DNA of 64,000 nucleotides from Candidatus Nitrotoga sp. BS (GCF_927797785.1 NZ_CAKMLL010000035.1:22727-86726), one strand, 5' to 3'. Counted from the first letter of the stretch, positions 28,356 through 38,149 are shown. The notes: generated by a model not told the origin, from the letters alone. Made by a program: numbers and translations.

Positions 28356-31199
28356 TTATCTCAACAGTGATAATACGGTGTTTGGCAACTGATTCGCTTG
28401 TGCCAGCATCGCCGTACCTGCTTGTTGCAGGATCTGATTACGGGTTAGAGAGGCAGTTTCCATTGCGAAGTCGGTGTCCTGGATACGGCTACGGGAAGCC
28501 GACAGGTTCTCGATGGACGAGGACAGGTTGGCAACCACTGAGCTGAAACGATTCTGAATCGCACCCAGATTCGCGCGTGAGGTGTTCACCGTGGATAAAG
28601 CACCGTCAATCGTAGCCAAGGCGGCGGTCGCCAAGGCAGCGGTGGAGATGTCGATTTGCGAGAGTGCGGAAATTGATGTTGAGACAGACGCTGTAGTGGT
28701 ACCAGCAGTAAGTCCAGCATTGCCAACCGCTGCGCCGCCGATCACGATACCGGCTTCGCTGATGCTGTTCAAATCAATCGAGCCGTGGTTATTAGTGGCA
28801 ACGGCTGCTACCCCAGCCAGTCCCGCTGACGCCTGCGTTCCCAGTTGAGCTGCGGTAAGTCCGGTTTGAGTGACCAGTAACGCCTTGTTGGCTGCAGCAG
28901 TAGTTGCATCCGCAGCTGTACCACCGATATGTAAATTCAAACCGCCGGCGGCAGTTCCTGCCGTGATGGTGAGTTTCCCGTTAACGTCTGCTGTCGCCGT
29001 GCCGTTGACAGCAGCGCCACCAACAGCACCAGCCAGCGCGGAATTGATAGCTAATGCAATCGCATCGCCGTTTTGTTTAGCTGTGTTGCCGGCAGTCAGC
29101 GAAATAGCGCCGATGCTGATCGACGTGGTACCAGACGTCGCAACCAAAGTGCCTGCGGCGATAGTGGTGGTGGCTGCGCCGCTGGCAGCAGCGTCAAGGC
29201 CACCCACCAGAGTTCCTCCTGGGGTAGCGCCGATACCGGCAGTGGCGATAGTGCCTGCTATCGAAGTCACCAATGCCGATGCCTTCGTTCCTAGTTGAGC
29301 AGTGGTGAATCCGGTCAGGGTAGACAGCGTGGCTCGGTCGGTCGTGGCAGTGGCTGAATCAACTGCCGTACCACCCATGGCGAGCGTGTTGACGCCATTT
29401 GTACCTGCCGTGAACGTGATGATGCCAGCACCGTCTGCAACTGCAGAGCCATTGGCGGCGGCCCCGCCCGCTGCAGCGACAAACGCAAGATTCATTGCGG
29501 CTGCAATTGCGTCGCCGTTTTCTTTGGCCGTGTTCGCAGCGGCCAAGGTGATCTGTCCGAAGGTGATCGTACCAGCTGAATTGACCATCGTCAGCGCACC
29601 GGCGGCGATCACTTTTTCTGTACCTCCGCTGGCAGCCGCAGCCGCAGCCGCAACTTTTGTTCCTGCTGCGGCGGTAACAGAGCCATCTACCTTTGTTACT
29701 GCCACTTCACCTATCGTTCCCAATTGAGCCACAGTGAAGCCGGTTCTGCTGCTCATGGTAGCTTGATTGACCGTAGAGGTTGCGCTCATGCTGAGCTGAG
29801 CTTGAGACGATCCCGCTGTGAGGGTGACGGCTCCTGTTGTCCCATTTACCGTCGCAACGCCGTTGACCGCCGCGCCGCCCGCTGCGGCTGTCAGCGCGGT
29901 ATTGAGCGCGAGTGCAATTGCATTACCGTCTTCTACTGCAGTGTTGGCGCCACCCAGCGAAATGGTACCGACAGAAATGGTGCCAGTACTCGTAACGACA
30001 TTTAAGTCACCCGCAGCGATAGTCAAAGCAGTAGCTGGAGATGATGGCGCAATGCCCGTGAGCGCCCCTGACGTGGCGGCGGTGGCTGCGCTGGCTGTTG
30101 TGCCGTTTGCCACTGATATCACTGCTGTACCGGCAGTTGCTTTTGTCCCGACATTGTTAGAAGCGAAACCGGTCTTGGTCAGGAACGTAGCCTTGTCTGC
30201 CGCAGCTGTTGTAGTGTCAACTGAGGCGCCGTTCAGGCCGATGGCGATATCGCGCCCATCGGCTGCGGTCAGGGTGACCGCGCCGGAGGTGGCATCGGCC
30301 TTGGCGGACACACCGGTCTGAGTGGACACGTTATTGATCGCGGCGGCCAGATTGGCGCCCTGACCGGCTGCACTGCTGCCGGCAACGACTGTGCCGACAT
30401 TGACGCCGTTAATGTTGAAAGTGTTAGCCGCAATTGCGGTGAACGCAGTTGCAGCGGTACCGGTGACGGTTGCGGCATTAGAGGTTGCAGTTACACCGGA
30501 GCTGGTGGACACGGCATTGATCGCTTGGGCAATCGAAAACGCACTGTTGGTACTTTGACCTGGCAAAGGCCCTGCCACAGAAGCCCCTACTTGTTGACCA
30601 TTCAGGGTCAAGTCACCGGTACTCAATGCAACAAGCGATGAGTTACCAGTCACCGATGCAGAAACCCCCGTCGCTACGCCTCCCAGTTGTGAGGTGCGGG
30701 CGCTGGAGATGGATGAAATCTGGATGTTGTCGTTGGAGGTGCTGTTCGCGCCGACTTGGAAGTTTTGCGCGATAAACGAGCCGTCGAGCAGCTTCACGCC
30801 GTTGAACGTGGTGTTTTGCCCGACGCGGTCAATTTCGGAAAGCAGCTGGGTCACTTCGACCTGTAACGCGGCGCGGTCGGAAGCGCTGTTGGTGGCATTG
30901 GCTGACTGAATGCTTAATTCACGGATACGTTGCAAGTTGTTGGTTACTTCAGACAGCCCGCCTTCAGCGGTTTGTGCCAGTGAGATGCCATCATTGGCGT
31001 TACGCGAGGCTTGTTGGCTACCACGAATCTGGGAAGTCATCCGTTCAGAAATTGCCAGACCCGCAGCATCGTCTTTAGCACTGTTGATACGCAGGCCAGA
31101 AGACAGACGTTGCAAAGATGTTTCCAGTGCACTTTGTGATCTTGTTAGATTACGTTGCGAATTGAGAGAGGCAACGTTGGTGTTAATTACTGCAGCCAT
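28356..31199 (-). CDS. fliC: very large flagellin
   Basis: Flagellin is the filament subunit. The conserved D0/D1 N-terminus ([18 protein letters not shown]..., about residues 1-175) and C-terminus ([21 protein letters not shown] ... [17 protein letters not shown], residues 872-947) are normal, including the [19 protein letters not shown] region. The middle is greatly expanded: residues 195-330 hold two flagellin-IN-like units, and residues about 336-790 hold three tandem repeats of about 145 residues. At 947 residues it is roughly twice a typical long flagellin. The middle is Ala/Thr/Gly-rich with almost no aromatics and no visible Cys. A sigma-28 promoter and AAGGAG ribosome site lie upstream. 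Confidence 0.95.
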   Translation of the reverse strand: MAAVINTNVASLNSQRNLTRSQSALETSLQRLSSGLRINSAKDDAAGLAISERMTSQIRGSQQASRNANDGISLAQTAEGGLSEVTNNLQRIRELSIQSANATNSASDRAALQVEVTQLLSEIDRVGQNTTFNGVKLLDGSFIAQNFQVGANSTSNDNIQISSISSARTSQLGGVATGVSASVTGNSSLVALSTGDLTLNGQQVGASVAGPLPGQSTNSAFSIAQAINAVSTSSGVTATSNAATVTGTAATAFTAIAANTFNINGVNVGTVVAGSSAAGQGANLAAAINNVSTQTGVSAKADATSGAVTLTAADGRDIAIGLNGASVDTTTAAADKATFLTKTGFASNNVGTKATAGTAVISVANGTTASAATAATSGALTGIAPSSPATALTIAAGDLNVVTSTGTISVGTISLGGANTAVEDGNAIALALNTALTAAAGGAAVNGVATVNGTTGAVTLTAGSSQAQLSMSATSTVNQATMSSRTGFTVAQLGTIGEVAVTKVDGSVTAAAGTKVAAAAAAASGGTEKVIAAGALTMVNSAGTITFGQITLAAANTAKENGDAIAAAMNLAFVAAAGGAAANGSAVADGAGIITFTAGTNGVNTLAMGGTAVDSATATTDRATLSTLTGFTTAQLGTKASALVTSIAGTIATAGIGATPGGTLVGGLDAAASGAATTTIAAGTLVATSGTTSISIGAISLTAGNTAKQNGDAIALAINSALAGAVGGAAVNGTATADVNGKLTITAGTAAGGLNLHIGGTAADATTAAANKALLVTQTGLTAAQLGTQASAGLAGVAAVATNNHGSIDLNSISEAGIVIGGAAVGNAGLTAGTTTASVSTSISALSQIDISTAALATAALATIDGALSTVNTSRANLGAIQNRFSSVVANLSSSIENLSASRSRIQDTDFAMETASLTRNQILQQAGTAMLAQANQLPNTVLSLLR
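28830..30200 (-). repeat. three tandem ~145-codon repeats in the flagellin gene
   Basis: A recurring anchor marks the units: [19 protein letters not shown] (about residue 336), [19 protein letters not shown] (479), [19 protein letters not shown] (622) and [19 protein letters not shown] (772). Between anchors each unit carries IAAG-L, G-I-L--NTA--G-AIA-A-N-A, GGAA-NG and TAGT blocks in the same order. Spacing is 143, 143 and 150 residues. The units are diverged, so they are not a recent duplication. Confidence 0.85.
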
Positions 31200-31296
31200 G
31201 ATAGTTCTCCTTATAACTGGTTCGTTTGCGGCATTGTTGCCGATTACTTCGGTTGTCTTCAGATTGCGCTTGACTAATCAACCTTAGTTGCACCAG

Positions 31297-31323
31297 TTAA
31301 CGGAAAGAGCGGAAAAAACTTTA
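31297..31323 (-). promoter_or_regulatory. sigma-28 (FliA) promoter of the flagellin gene
   Basis: On the - strand TAAAGTTT (31323-31316), an 11-base spacer and TCCGTTAA (31304-31297) match the sigma-28 consensus TAAAGTTT-N11-GCCGATAA with a perfect -35 box and 6 of 8 at -10. It lies about 100 bp before the flagellin ATG, leaving a long 5-prime leader with an AAGGAG site just before the start. Confidence 0.85.
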
Positions 31324-31423
31324 GGGAACACTTGATTTTTTTTATGAAGTGTAGTTGTTTTAGGGTAAGTGGGCGGCCGTATTGTTTGATGATGGACTTT
31401 ATCCGTGTGTGCTTGGTAACTTT

Positions 31424-31459
31424 ATGGCACTTCTAAAGTCGCACATTCAGAAGTGCCAT
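31424..31459. other. 11-bp perfect hairpin upstream of flagellin
   Basis: ATGGCACTTCT (31424-31434) and AGAAGTGCCAT (31449-31459) form a perfect stem with a 14-base loop. It lies between the end of the cyclase gene and the flagellin promoter. The arms resemble ends of the IS5-type miniature elements (GGCACTTCTAAA), so it may be mobile-element debris. Confidence 0.5.
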
Positions 31460-31474
31460 TGTATTGGCACTTGC

Positions 31475-31598
31475 GGACACCTCTAAAAAACCAAACTTCG
31501 CCTCATAACGGTGAGAATTTTTCCTCAATTTCCCAAATTTTCGCTTCGAAATCATAAGTCCGACAGGCTCCTGGAAAATTGAATTTTTGAGGTGTTCC
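31475..31598. repeat. IS5-type miniature element, divergent copy
   Basis: The left end GGACACCTCTAAAAA and the right end, read as complement, GGAACACCTCAAAAATTC form an imperfect inverted repeat 124 bp apart. These ends resemble those of the element at 33663-33839, but the interior differs. No gene lies inside. Confidence 0.55.
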
Positions 31599-31621
31599 TG
31601 GAGATGTGTTCCTGGATTTTA

Positions 31622-33304
31622 TTAATCGGCCGCGAATACACGATTTTTACCAGCCCGTTTAGCTTTGTACATGGCGCCATCTGCTCGCCCGATTGTTGAT
31701 TCAGGTTCTTCGCCGCTAGCATGTAATGCGACCCCTGCACTAAAGGTAATTAGCTGTCGTGCATTGTTATACAGGAAATAACTTTTGGTAAGCTCACGCT
31801 GTAGGCGGGTTATGGTCGCCATTGCCTCTTCCAAACTGGTATCTATCAAAATAATTAGGAATTCTTCGCCACCATAACGTGCCACTTCATCGGTCGGACG
31901 CAGAGCATTCTTAACTACTTGAGTTAAATGAATGAGAGCCTCGTCACCACCCTGATGACCCAAGGAGTCGTTCAGTTGTTTGAAATTATCAATGTCGAGT
32001 AGTGCAACACTAACGGGCGTTTTCTGGCGCTCAGCGCGTTTAATTTCGCGATCCAGCACATCATCAAGTCCACGCCGGTTGAGTGCGCCGGTAAGTTTGT
32101 CTTCGCGTACTAATTCACTTACATGTTCCAGTTCTTGCTCTAATTGTTTGACACGCTCTTCGGCAATTTGCGCCTGTTGTCGTGTGCTGATCAGCTCTTC
32201 ATGAGAGCGCATTGAACTAGCTTGGATGATGCGCGTATCTTGCATTATGTCATCCAGGATACGGCTTAATTCAGTGATGTTATCTGTCTGCCCGATTTTC
32301 AGGCTATAACCTTCAATTTTAGTGTGATATGCGCCCGTGTCATCGGTCATTTCGCTCAGACGATCGATGAAGCTGGTCATCAGGCTTTTAAGTGTGATCT
32401 TGGCTTCGATCATGTTTTGCTTTAGCAAGCTTTGCTTGATGATCGTGCTGCGCAAATTGCGTTCTGCCGTGGCGATAGTGTGTTTGCTGACTGGGTGCTC
32501 GATGATTGCCTGTAGGCTAAGAATCTGGTCATGCAGCCATCTGTCTTCGGTCACCAGTTCGCCGACGTTTTCCACCACTAGGCGAAACAGGCGCATCAAT
32601 CCTTCCTGAATGAAGAAATGGTCTTTGTAGCTTAATTTCAGATTGGCCCAGAACTTGCGTAATTGCTTATTCAGCTTAATGGCTTGGCCATAATCGTTGG
32701 TGGTGCGCGCTTGTTGCGGCAATGACAGAAGTTCAATCTTCAGATCGGGATTTTCGCAGTGTGTGGATTCAAGAGATTGCGCTAGCAACTCACGCAGCTG
32801 CTCTACCAGTTTAATGTCTATGGTAGCGACAATAGGCGTGTCCAGAATGTTTTCTGAGGCAGGGGAAATAGAAATTTTCTCTGCTGCTGATTCCATAGTT
32901 GCCGGTATTTGCTCATTAGGACTGGGCGTAGCTGCCACTCCCCAGGAAGCTATTAACAGCTGTAGCTTAGAAAATAGAACATCAGCATCATTGTTGAATT
33001 TGTTCAGCACGGTTCCCACGCCTTGTTTTTTGCGTGTGAGAGTGACGCCTTTATGCGAGGCATCCATTTGTGTGAGCAGGTCATTGATCAGCTTCGGCCA
33101 CGCTAGTTTTAGTTTGTCGTCAATCGATTCCTGAAGAGGTTGCGCATCCAATGCCACAGTTTTGTCCGCGCTATCGGCCGCTGGCTTTCCGCAAATTTCC
33201 TGATACAGGCGCGCATAATTGTCCGGCGTAGGAGCAATCTTGCGTTCGGCCAAGGTGCTCAGGGTTTTTCGTGCGATTTGGGATGGAGTAGTGTCATTAG
33301 TCAT
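31622..33304 (-). CDS. GGDEF diguanylate cyclase
   Basis: The 560-residue soluble protein has a helical N-terminal region (TPSQIARKTLSTLAERKIAPTP ...), a coiled coil near residues 370-400 and a C-terminal GGDEF domain with active site GGEEF (478-482) and the inhibitory I-site RPTD (469-472) at the correct 5-residue spacing. It should therefore make cyclic di-GMP and be subject to product inhibition. No membrane segment is seen. Its place next to flagellin and near a PilZ protein suggests motility control; the input signal is unknown. Confidence 0.93.
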   Translation of the reverse strand: MTNDTTPSQIARKTLSTLAERKIAPTPDNYARLYQEICGKPAADSADKTVALDAQPLQESIDDKLKLAWPKLINDLLTQMDASHKGVTLTRKKQGVGTVLNKFNNDADVLFSKLQLLIASWGVAATPSPNEQIPATMESAAEKISISPASENILDTPIVATIDIKLVEQLRELLAQSLESTHCENPDLKIELLSLPQQARTTNDYGQAIKLNKQLRKFWANLKLSYKDHFFIQEGLMRLFRLVVENVGELVTEDRWLHDQILSLQAIIEHPVSKHTIATAERNLRSTIIKQSLLKQNMIEAKITLKSLMTSFIDRLSEMTDDTGAYHTKIEGYSLKIGQTDNITELSRILDDIMQDTRIIQASSMRSHEELISTRQQAQIAEERVKQLEQELEHVSELVREDKLTGALNRRGLDDVLDREIKRAERQKTPVSVALLDIDNFKQLNDSLGHQGGDEALIHLTQVVKNALRPTDEVARYGGEEFLIILIDTSLEEAMATITRLQRELTKSYFLYNNARQLITFSAGVALHASGEEPESTIGRADGAMYKAKRAGKNRVFAAD

Positions 33305-33662
33305 GATTTTAGTTAAAAACTAAGTAAACGAAAATTTTGCTTTCTCACTGTTCCCTCTGTCGAATTTGAGAGAATGTTTGCGTTATCGTGCGAGATTAAA
33401 TTTAAATCAGAAGGCGTCATAAAACATTGTTGGTCATCATTAGAATGGAGCACATTGTAGGGTATGCAGTGGGTGCTTTAAGCTATGATTAAAAGCTGTT
33501 TTCCATTGTAATTCACCCCGGCTGCTTTATAATTTCGCATGATGATCTTGCAGCAGTCTAATTTAGGGGAAAACTCAAGGGGCCATTTTTCTGCTAGGGA
33601 GAGGAAATGCTAAGGAATGTGTAACAGTAAAAATTTGGTTGCTATGTTCGGGATGACTTACA
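33305..33662. other. intergenic region without a gene
   Basis: No open frame of significance or RNA motif was recognised upstream of the cyclase gene. The AT-rich part at 33305-33430 could hold the cyclase promoter, but no box pair was assigned. A miniature element follows directly. Confidence 0.4.
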
Positions 33663-33839
33663 GGTGCCTCTAAAGATCGCAATTTTGCGAGCAACCACTT
33701 TGCAGCTTGCCTGCTAACCCCGTTTCGTCACAATATGGCATTACTCGAAAAAATTAGCGATTACATGTCAGTTATATGCCGTGCTAAAATTTTTGCTCAT
33801 GCCTTGCCTTGCTTAGATACTTGAATTTTTAGAGGCGCC
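33663..33839. mobile_element. complete 177-bp IS5-type miniature element (MITE)
   Basis: The left end GGTGCCTCTAAAGATC and the complement of the right end GGCGCCTCTAAAAATTC form an imperfect terminal inverted repeat. CTTA occurs at 33657-33660 and 33840-33843 and may be a 4-bp target duplication with two extra bases at the left. The interior codes for nothing. The ends resemble the left end of the IS5 remnant at 9035, which suggests mobilisation in trans by such an element. Two half copies lie at 7048 and 10221. Confidence 0.8.
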
Positions 33840-33859
33840 CTTACCTAAAATTAGCCTAA

Positions 33860-34828
33860 TCAAAATTGCCGTGTTGCGGCGAAATAAGCTAATTGCAGTA
33901 GAGAGTGTTTGTAAGTAGTGTCGGGCAAAATAGACAATGCCGCGCATGCCGCATCTGACTCTCTTTGTGCTTGTTGCCGAGTAAACTTAAGGGCGCCGGT
34001 TTGTTTTATTACCTGTAATACTTGGGCAAAACTTTCGATGTTGCCTTGCTCGATGGCTAGCTTAACTACAGCAGCCTGACTGGCGTCACCATGCTGCATG
34101 GCATAAATAAGCGGCAGTGTAGGCTTGCCTTCAGATAGGTCGTCCCCTAAGTTTTTGCCAGTTGCTTGTTCATCACCAGAATAATCCAGAATGTCGTCCA
34201 CCAATTGGAATGCTGTTCCTAAGTGCATACCATACTTTGCCACAGCTTCTTCGGTGGCGGTATCAACCTGTGCCAGAATAGCACCCAGACGCATCGACGC
34301 CTCGAATAGCTTGGCTGTTTTGCAATAAATCACGCGCAAATAACTGGTGGTATCCACACTCGCGTCATGACAACTTAGCAATTGTAATACTTCACCTTCT
34401 GCAATAGTGTTGGTAGCGTCTGCCAATGTTTGCATCACACGCATGTCATTTACTTCCACCATCATTTGAAAAGCTCGCGAATATAAAAAATCGCCAACTA
34501 GTACACTCGCTGCATTACCAAATAGGGCGCTGGCAGTTGCTTGCCCACGGCGTAGCTCTGATTCATCCACCACGTCGTCGTGCAGCAACGTGGCGGTATG
34601 AATGAACTCCACTACCGCCGCCAGGCTGTGATGATATTCACCAGCGTAACCTAATGCATTGGCGGATAACACCACTAATGCCGGGCGTAGCCGTTTGCCG
34701 CCATTGTTGATGATGTACTCGCTCATCTGATTGACTAGTGCCACATCAGAATGCAAACGGGTACGGATGATCCTGTCCACAACGGACATATCTGAGACAA
34801 GAGATTGTTTTATGGTTTCGAACGGCAC
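33860..34828 (-). CDS. ispB: octaprenyl diphosphate synthase IspB
   Basis: IspB elongates farnesyl diphosphate to the polyprenyl chain of ubiquinone. The 322-residue product has the first aspartate motif DDVVDE (84-89) followed by SELRRG, and the second motif DDILDY (211-216), as in long-chain prenyl synthases, plus KTAKLFEASM between them. Length is standard. It is a single gene here, with no rplU-rpmA neighbour, although those genes commonly flank it elsewhere. The 208 bp upstream hold no gene. Confidence 0.93.
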   Translation of the reverse strand: MPFETIKQSLVSDMSVVDRIIRTRLHSDVALVNQMSEYIINNGGKRLRPALVVLSANALGYAGEYHHSLAAVVEFIHTATLLHDDVVDESELRRGQATASALFGNAASVLVGDFLYSRAFQMMVEVNDMRVMQTLADATNTIAEGEVLQLLSCHDASVDTTSYLRVIYCKTAKLFEASMRLGAILAQVDTATEEAVAKYGMHLGTAFQLVDDILDYSGDEQATGKNLGDDLSEGKPTLPLIYAMQHGDASQAAVVKLAIEQGNIESFAQVLQVIKQTGALKFTRQQAQRESDAACAALSILPDTTYKHSLLQLAYFAATRQF

Positions 34829-35036
34829 AACAAACTCCCGATGATGGTAATGAACATGAAATACTACGATGGTATGGATTGTACAGAAGCCGTGTCAAGC
34901 AAACATGATTTTGCGGTAGCATTTTTGCATGGAATCACGTGCCGAAATAGCACTATGGAAAACTCATTGCGAACGTCATTTGAAATTATTAATTCGACCG
35001 GAAGCGAGGTTTGGGACATAGATTAATTGTTCTCAA

Positions 35037-36533
35037 TTATCCCTGTCTGCCCATCCTGCGATACTGTATAGCCTCGGCGATGTGAGCAGCCAGGATGTTT
35101 TCGCTGCCTTCCAGATCGGCAACAGTGCGCGCTACTTTCAGTATGCGGTGATAGGCGCGAGCAGATAAATTCAGATGGCTGATCGCTTGTTGCAACAGCG
35201 CTGCACCTTGTGCATCGGGCGCACAGAGAACGTCAATCTCGCCCACAGTGAGTTGTGCATTCGGTTTATTCTGTCGGGTTAGTGCGCGTTGCCGCGCTAT
35301 ATTCACACGTGCTTGAATATCATTATTTGTTTCTCCATCAGCCTGTTTAAGCAAGGTTTCCTGTGGCACTGCGGGAACTTCGATCTGAATGTCTATGCGA
35401 TCTAACAGTGGGCCAGAAATTTTGCCGCGATAGCGTGCAATTTGATCGGGTGTGCAACGGCACTTGCCGTTGTAATGGCCAAGATAGCCGCACGGGCAAG
35501 GATTCATTGCAGCAAGTAACTGAAATTGCGCGCGAAAATCTGCTCGGCGCGCAGCGCGCGAGATGGTGATGCGTCCACTCTCAAGTGGCTCACGCAGCAC
35601 TTCCAGTACATGACGCTCAAATTCCGGCAATTCATCAAGGAACAGTACGCCGTGCATTGCGATAGATATTTCACCGGGACGTGGATTGCTGCCGCCGCCG
35701 ACCATAGCGACAGCTGATGCAGTGTGATGTGGTGAGCGGTATGGTCTGGTTTTCCACCGACTTACATCAAACATACCCCCTAACGATTGCATGGCTGCGC
35801 TTTCCAATGCTTCAACTTCAGTCATTTGCGGCAGAATGCCGGGGAAACGCGCCGCCAGCATTGATTTACCGGTGCCGGGCGGGCCGCTCATCAGCACGCT
35901 ATGACCACCAGCAGCGGCAATTTCAAGCGCGCGCTTGGCCTGTCCTTGACCCTTCACTTCGCGCATGTCTGGATAGTCGGGCATAACCGGCTGTGTACTG
36001 GCGACTTGACGTGTGAGTGCAGTGCGACCAGATAAATGAGCCGCCACCTGCAACAAGGATAGTGCAGGATATACTGCAGCATCTTCTACCAGCGCCGCTT
36101 CGACGGCATTTATTTCAGGAAGAATAAATGCCCGCCCGTTGGATGCTGCGTGATAGGTCATTGCAAGCGCGCCGCGTATCGGCCGTAGCTCACCGGTAAG
36201 CGCCAGCTCACCGGCAAACTCATATTCGACAAGGCGGTTTGTGGGGATTTGTCCAGATGCAGCGAGAATACCTAGCGCAATGGGTAAATCAAAACGTCCG
36301 CTTTCTTTGGGTAGGTCGGCTGGTGCGAGATTAACCGTGATGCGGCGGCTGGGGAATTCAAACTGGCAAGTCAGCAAAGCCGCACGGACACGATCTTTGC
36401 TTTCTTTGACTTCGGTTTCCGGCAGGCCGACAATAGTAAAGCTGGGCAGGCCGTTGGCGAGATGCACTTCGACAGTGACCAGCGCGGCATCCATGCCGGA
36501 GAGGGCGCGGCTATATAAAACCGCGAGGCTCAT
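35037..36533 (-). CDS. comM: ComM/YifB family AAA+ ATPase
   Basis: ComM is a hexameric AAA+ helicase that promotes branch migration during natural transformation. The 498-residue product has the N-terminal Lon-like domain (LAVLYSRALSGMDAALVTVEVHL, GLPSFTIVGLPETEVKE), the Mg-chelatase-like ATPase core with Walker A SGPPGTGKSMLA, Walker B GVLFLDELPEF, the C4-type NPCPCGYLGH segment and the C-terminal domain (LSARAYHRILKVARTVADLE). It starts directly after the ubiK stop. Confidence 0.94.
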   Translation of the reverse strand: MSLAVLYSRALSGMDAALVTVEVHLANGLPSFTIVGLPETEVKESKDRVRAALLTCQFEFPSRRITVNLAPADLPKESGRFDLPIALGILAASGQIPTNRLVEYEFAGELALTGELRPIRGALAMTYHAASNGRAFILPEINAVEAALVEDAAVYPALSLLQVAAHLSGRTALTRQVASTQPVMPDYPDMREVKGQGQAKRALEIAAAGGHSVLMSGPPGTGKSMLAARFPGILPQMTEVEALESAAMQSLGGMFDVSRWKTRPYRSPHHTASAVAMVGGGSNPRPGEISIAMHGVLFLDELPEFERHVLEVLREPLESGRITISRAARRADFRAQFQLLAAMNPCPCGYLGHYNGKCRCTPDQIARYRGKISGPLLDRIDIQIEVPAVPQETLLKQADGETNNDIQARVNIARQRALTRQNKPNAQLTVGEIDVLCAPDAQGAALLQQAISHLNLSARAYHRILKVARTVADLEGSENILAAHIAEAIQYRRMGRQG

Positions 36534-36776
36534 TTATTCAGGGGTTGCTTGTGCTTCGAGGGCGGAAACCCGCGCTTCCAGTGCCGTCATTTTCTCAATT
36601 GTGTGTGATAGCAGTTGGGTTTGCACATCGAATTCTTCGCGCGTCACCAGATCCAGCTTGGTAAATCCTTGCGCCAGCAAGGCGCGGGCATTCTTCTCAA
36701 CATCTTTTGCCGGGCTGTTAGCCACCGCTTTGCTTACCTTGGCGGAAATTTCATCGAAGAATTTTGCATTGAACAT
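36534..36776 (-). CDS. ubiK: ubiquinone biosynthesis accessory factor UbiK
   Basis: UbiK (formerly YqiC, BMFP family) assists aerobic ubiquinone synthesis. The 80-residue product has the family start MFNAKFFDEISAKVSKAV, the RALLAQGFTKLDLVTREEFDVQ segment and a C-terminal coiled coil, which gives trimerisation. The stop is adjacent to the comM start, so the two are co-transcribed. Its proximity to ispB, another quinone gene, is notable but they are separate units. Confidence 0.9.
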   Translation of the reverse strand: MFNAKFFDEISAKVSKAVANSPAKDVEKNARALLAQGFTKLDLVTREEFDVQTQLLSHTIEKMTALEARVSALEAQATPE

Positions 36777-37108
36777 CGTGTATCTCCATACTTATGCATG
36801 AGGCATATAGTGTAGCAAACTTTTCTTTAGCTATAGATGTGTCTAAAAGGAGTTTTACCAAAGTGCTTTACCTTAGGTTTCGCCAAGAATGCCGGTTGCA
36901 CATTTGCTTGTCTCGAAATCGATTGATGGCAGAGATGCCCCCATAGCAGGCGAGTGGTGGGCAAAAAAGTCCAAGGAAGCAGCCCGAAAAGGAAAATAAA
37001 AATGGTTTGAACTTACTTTTTTTCGTAATCACGCCTATTTCGTTATTGGAATTTTGGAAATGCGGGGTTAATGCAGCGTAGCCATAAATAGTTTTGGACA
37101 AATTTAAC
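36777..37108. other. divergent intergenic region
   Basis: About 330 bp between ubiK (leftward) and the phosphoglycerate-mutase-like gene (rightward). No gene, RNA motif or convincing repeat was recognised; it must carry both promoters. Confidence 0.4.
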
Positions 37109-38149
37109 ATGAGAAATGTAGATATCGTTATCCTTGATTTATTTTTGCCGCAAGAGATTGCCAAGGACGCTTGCGCCGGTCTGACTGTACCTGTCCTTGA
37201 GAAATTGCTAGCGCGTGCCAAGCATGCATTGTTGCCTTTAGAAATTTGTTCAACAGGTACGCTGGAAGAGTGGCTATGCCAGACTTTTGGTGTCACACGA
37301 CAATTGGACGAAGAACCCATCGCACCGATTACCTTGATGGCGGACGGGATACAGCCAGGTTCGGGCCATTGGTTATGTGCTGACCCAGTGCATCTGCAAC
37401 TGCAACGCACGCAATTGTTTTTGCATCCGGATGTGCCATTGAATGCTGATGAAGCGGCTCAGTTATGCAGCAGTTTAAATACGCATTTTGCTGATGAAGG
37501 TTTACGTTTTTTTTCGCCTCATCCGCAGCGTTGGTATCTCCAGATGGAGAGCAGTTCAGGTATCGTAACGCGTCCTTTGTCGCAGGTGGCAGGCAGGAAT
37601 GTACAAACGTATTTGCCGAAAGGACCCAGTGCCTTGCGCTGGCATAAGGTTTTCAATGAAATCCAAATGTTATTTTTCGAACACGCTGTTAATCAAGCGC
37701 GAGAGGCGCGTGGTGAATTTCCCATAAACAGTATATGGCTGTGGGGAGGAGGGCAAGCAGTCGAGCATTTGGTGCGGCCATATACGAAGGTTTGTGGCGA
37801 CAGTTTTCTGGCTGGGGCTTTCGCTCAGGCGGCAGGCATTTCCTACGAAATATTGCCGGATGATTTAACCTTGTGTGCTGATGATAATGAAGATGACGTA
37901 CTAATCGTCTGGGAAGGTTTGCGCCGTTCATTTCAACAAGGCGACCTGCAAGGCTGGCGTGATTCAGTGCAATGCTTGGAGCAAAGTTATCTTACATCAT
38001 TGTGGAAAGCATTGCGAAACGGGCGCATTAAGCAGCTTAGTTTGATTGTACTTAGTGCGGGCGTTGCACATCGATTTGTGTTGACGCGTAGTGCGGTGTG
38101 GAAACCATGGCGCTTGTCCAAATCTTTGACGCAATATGCGCTGGCATAG
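37109..38149 (+). CDS. phosphoglycerate-mutase-like protein (COG4255/RpfE type)
   Basis: The 346-residue product (ATG 37109, MRNVDIVILD; a TTG at 37094 would add five residues) resembles a family found in betaproteobacteria and annotated either as cofactor-independent phosphoglycerate mutase or as RpfE-type regulatory protein. Visible blocks are MADGIQPGSGHWLCADPVHL, LRFFSPHPQRWYL, RWHKVFNEIQMLFFEH and INSIWLWGGG. No biochemical role can be assigned safely. The following accA is about 110 bp away. Confidence 0.65.
   Translation: MRNVDIVILDLFLPQEIAKDACAGLTVPVLEKLLARAKHALLPLEICSTGTLEEWLCQTFGVTRQLDEEPIAPITLMADGIQPGSGHWLCADPVHLQLQRTQLFLHPDVPLNADEAAQLCSSLNTHFADEGLRFFSPHPQRWYLQMESSSGIVTRPLSQVAGRNVQTYLPKGPSALRWHKVFNEIQMLFFEHAVNQAREARGEFPINSIWLWGGGQAVEHLVRPYTKVCGDSFLAGAFAQAAGISYEILPDDLTLCADDNEDDVLIVWEGLRRSFQQGDLQGWRDSVQCLEQSYLTSLWKALRNGRIKQLSLIVLSAGVAHRFVLTRSAVWKPWRLSKSLTQYALA

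Noticed and set aside
28582..30321. Long + strand open frames opposite the flagellin gene
   Set aside because: They mirror the Ala/Thr/Gly-rich codons of flagellin; their composition is that of an antisense shadow and no ribosome site is present.
33305..33662. Cyclic di-GMP or other riboswitch before the cyclase gene
   Set aside because: No conserved riboswitch core could be recognised by eye.
36868..37410. 180-codon - strand frame overlapping the mutase-like gene start
   Set aside because: It overlaps the better supported + strand gene and has low-complexity Cys/Arg composition.
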